Under the pieces are notes generated by a model, which made no database searches, had not been told where the DNA came from, and saw only the letters and a list, made by a program, of their open reading frames with translations. A DNA stretch of 64,000 bases from a virus. A program made the translations under genes and the position numbers. Within the stretch, counting starts at the first letter, position 1, and each line of letters begins with the position of its first letter. Below, piece by piece: positions 63,789 through 64,000 of the stretch. The stretch lies in IMG/VR virus record IMGVR_UViG_3300042389_001478, positions 124,001 to 188,000 of that record; one strand, written 5' to 3'.

Positions 63789-64000
63789 TTAGTCTATGTT
63801 GATATTATATTCAGTAACTAATCTGTGAAATTCTGATCTAATCTTGTCAAGAGCATCACCCGCATCGGTAAAATCATTGCTATATTTCTGCCAAGACCGT
63901 AGCTGTTGAGAAAAATCCCACAACATTCTTTTAGCATCACTGGCTTGAATAGCAGTATCAAATTCATATTGTTCTTCTGGTAGCTTAAATTTTAAAGTTG
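63789..64000 (-). CDS. Partial phage protein at the right edge
   Basis: Ends at TAA 63791-63789; the start lies outside. The visible 70 residues read FKLPEEQYEFDTAIQASDAK, MLWDFSQQLRSWQKYSNDF and LDKIRSEFHRLVTEYNINID. This L-P-E-E-x-x-E-F-x-x-A pattern with a W/L-R-x-x-x-K-Y helix and a D-x-I-R-x-x-x-H-x-L end matches a widespread small family in tailed phages. AGGAG (of the next gene) follows the stop. Confidence 0.7.
   Translation of the reverse strand, partial: TLKFKLPEEQYEFDTAIQASDAKRMLWDFSQQLRSWQKYSNDFTDAGDALDKIRSEFHRLVTEYNINID

Noticed and set aside
1-64000. CRISPR arrays, insertion sequences or reverse-transcriptase diversity systems
   Set aside because: No short direct repeat arrays with spacers, transposase genes, terminal inverted repeats or reverse-transcriptase motifs were found; the only tandem repeats are coding repeats in the fibre genes.

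Overview
The window is a stretch of an AT-rich, tailed double-stranded DNA phage genome. About 105 protein genes are packed end to end on the minus strand, many overlapping by 1-17 bases, and no convincing gene lies on the plus strand. Several homologues point to a large myovirus in the wider T4-like sphere: rIIA and rIIB, a UvsX/RecA recombinase, PhoH, a gp55-like sigma factor, endonuclease VII, dCMP deaminase and an ATP-dependent DNA ligase. Much else is unlike T4: a class II (B12-dependent) ribonucleotide reductase, GMP reductase, RuvB, two SET-domain proteins, a macro domain, a ferritin-like protein, four protease-fold secreted or virion-type proteins and a phage-encoded tmRNA. The host cannot be named. 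Consensus sigma-70 promoters and AGGAG-type ribosome binding sites show that it uses ordinary bacterial signals.

Layout, left to right: (1) 0-8 kb, recombination and nucleotide metabolism (nuclease, RecA, HNH, PhoH, dUTPase, ribonucleotide reductase). (2) 8-11.7 kb, glycosyltransferases, a glycosyltransferase-methyltransferase fusion and dCMP deaminase. (3) 11.7-26 kb, a structural or cell-surface region: a 1328-residue repeat protein, two papain-fold proteins (one lacking the catalytic Cys), a fibre with five 66-residue repeats, small membrane proteins, two HNH genes, a frameshifted small gene and a virion-like protein followed by a terminator. (4) 26-31.8 kb, DeoC-like and ClpP-like proteins, the gp55-like sigma factor, PAP2 phosphatase, a ferritin-like protein and a conserved phage protein. 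(5) 31.7-37 kb, glycosyltransferase, GMP reductase, tandem SET proteins, a deoxyribosyltransferase-like protein and a macro domain. (6) 37-41.7 kb, subtilisin, trypsin-like protease, actin-like ATPase, thioredoxin and RuvB. (7) 41.7-48.5 kb, a primase-like protein, a tRNA-like element, and rIIB and rIIA with an HNH gene between them. (8) 48.5-64 kb, many small early-type genes, a kinase-like protein, a tRNA with a group I intron, phosphoesterase, DNA glycosylase-like protein, sulfotransferase, DNA ligase, glycosyltransferase, endonuclease VII, tmRNA and a second tRNA.

Two promoter classes can be read directly. Eight TTGACA-N16/17-TATAAT-type promoters precede rIIA, rIIB, ligase, the glycosylase-like gene, a small helical DNA-binding-like gene, a zinc-ribbon gene, the tRNA at 61.7 kb and the genes below 36.9 kb. 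A second motif, GGTGTATA, recurs mostly 30-45 bases before start codons in the structural and metabolic regions and before the tmRNA. It is a good candidate for a phage-specific middle or late promoter, perhaps read by the gp55-like sigma factor encoded here. The most notable RNA features are a class I tRNA interrupted in its anticodon loop by a roughly 207-nt group I intron, and a complete one-piece tmRNA whose tag ends in LALAA.
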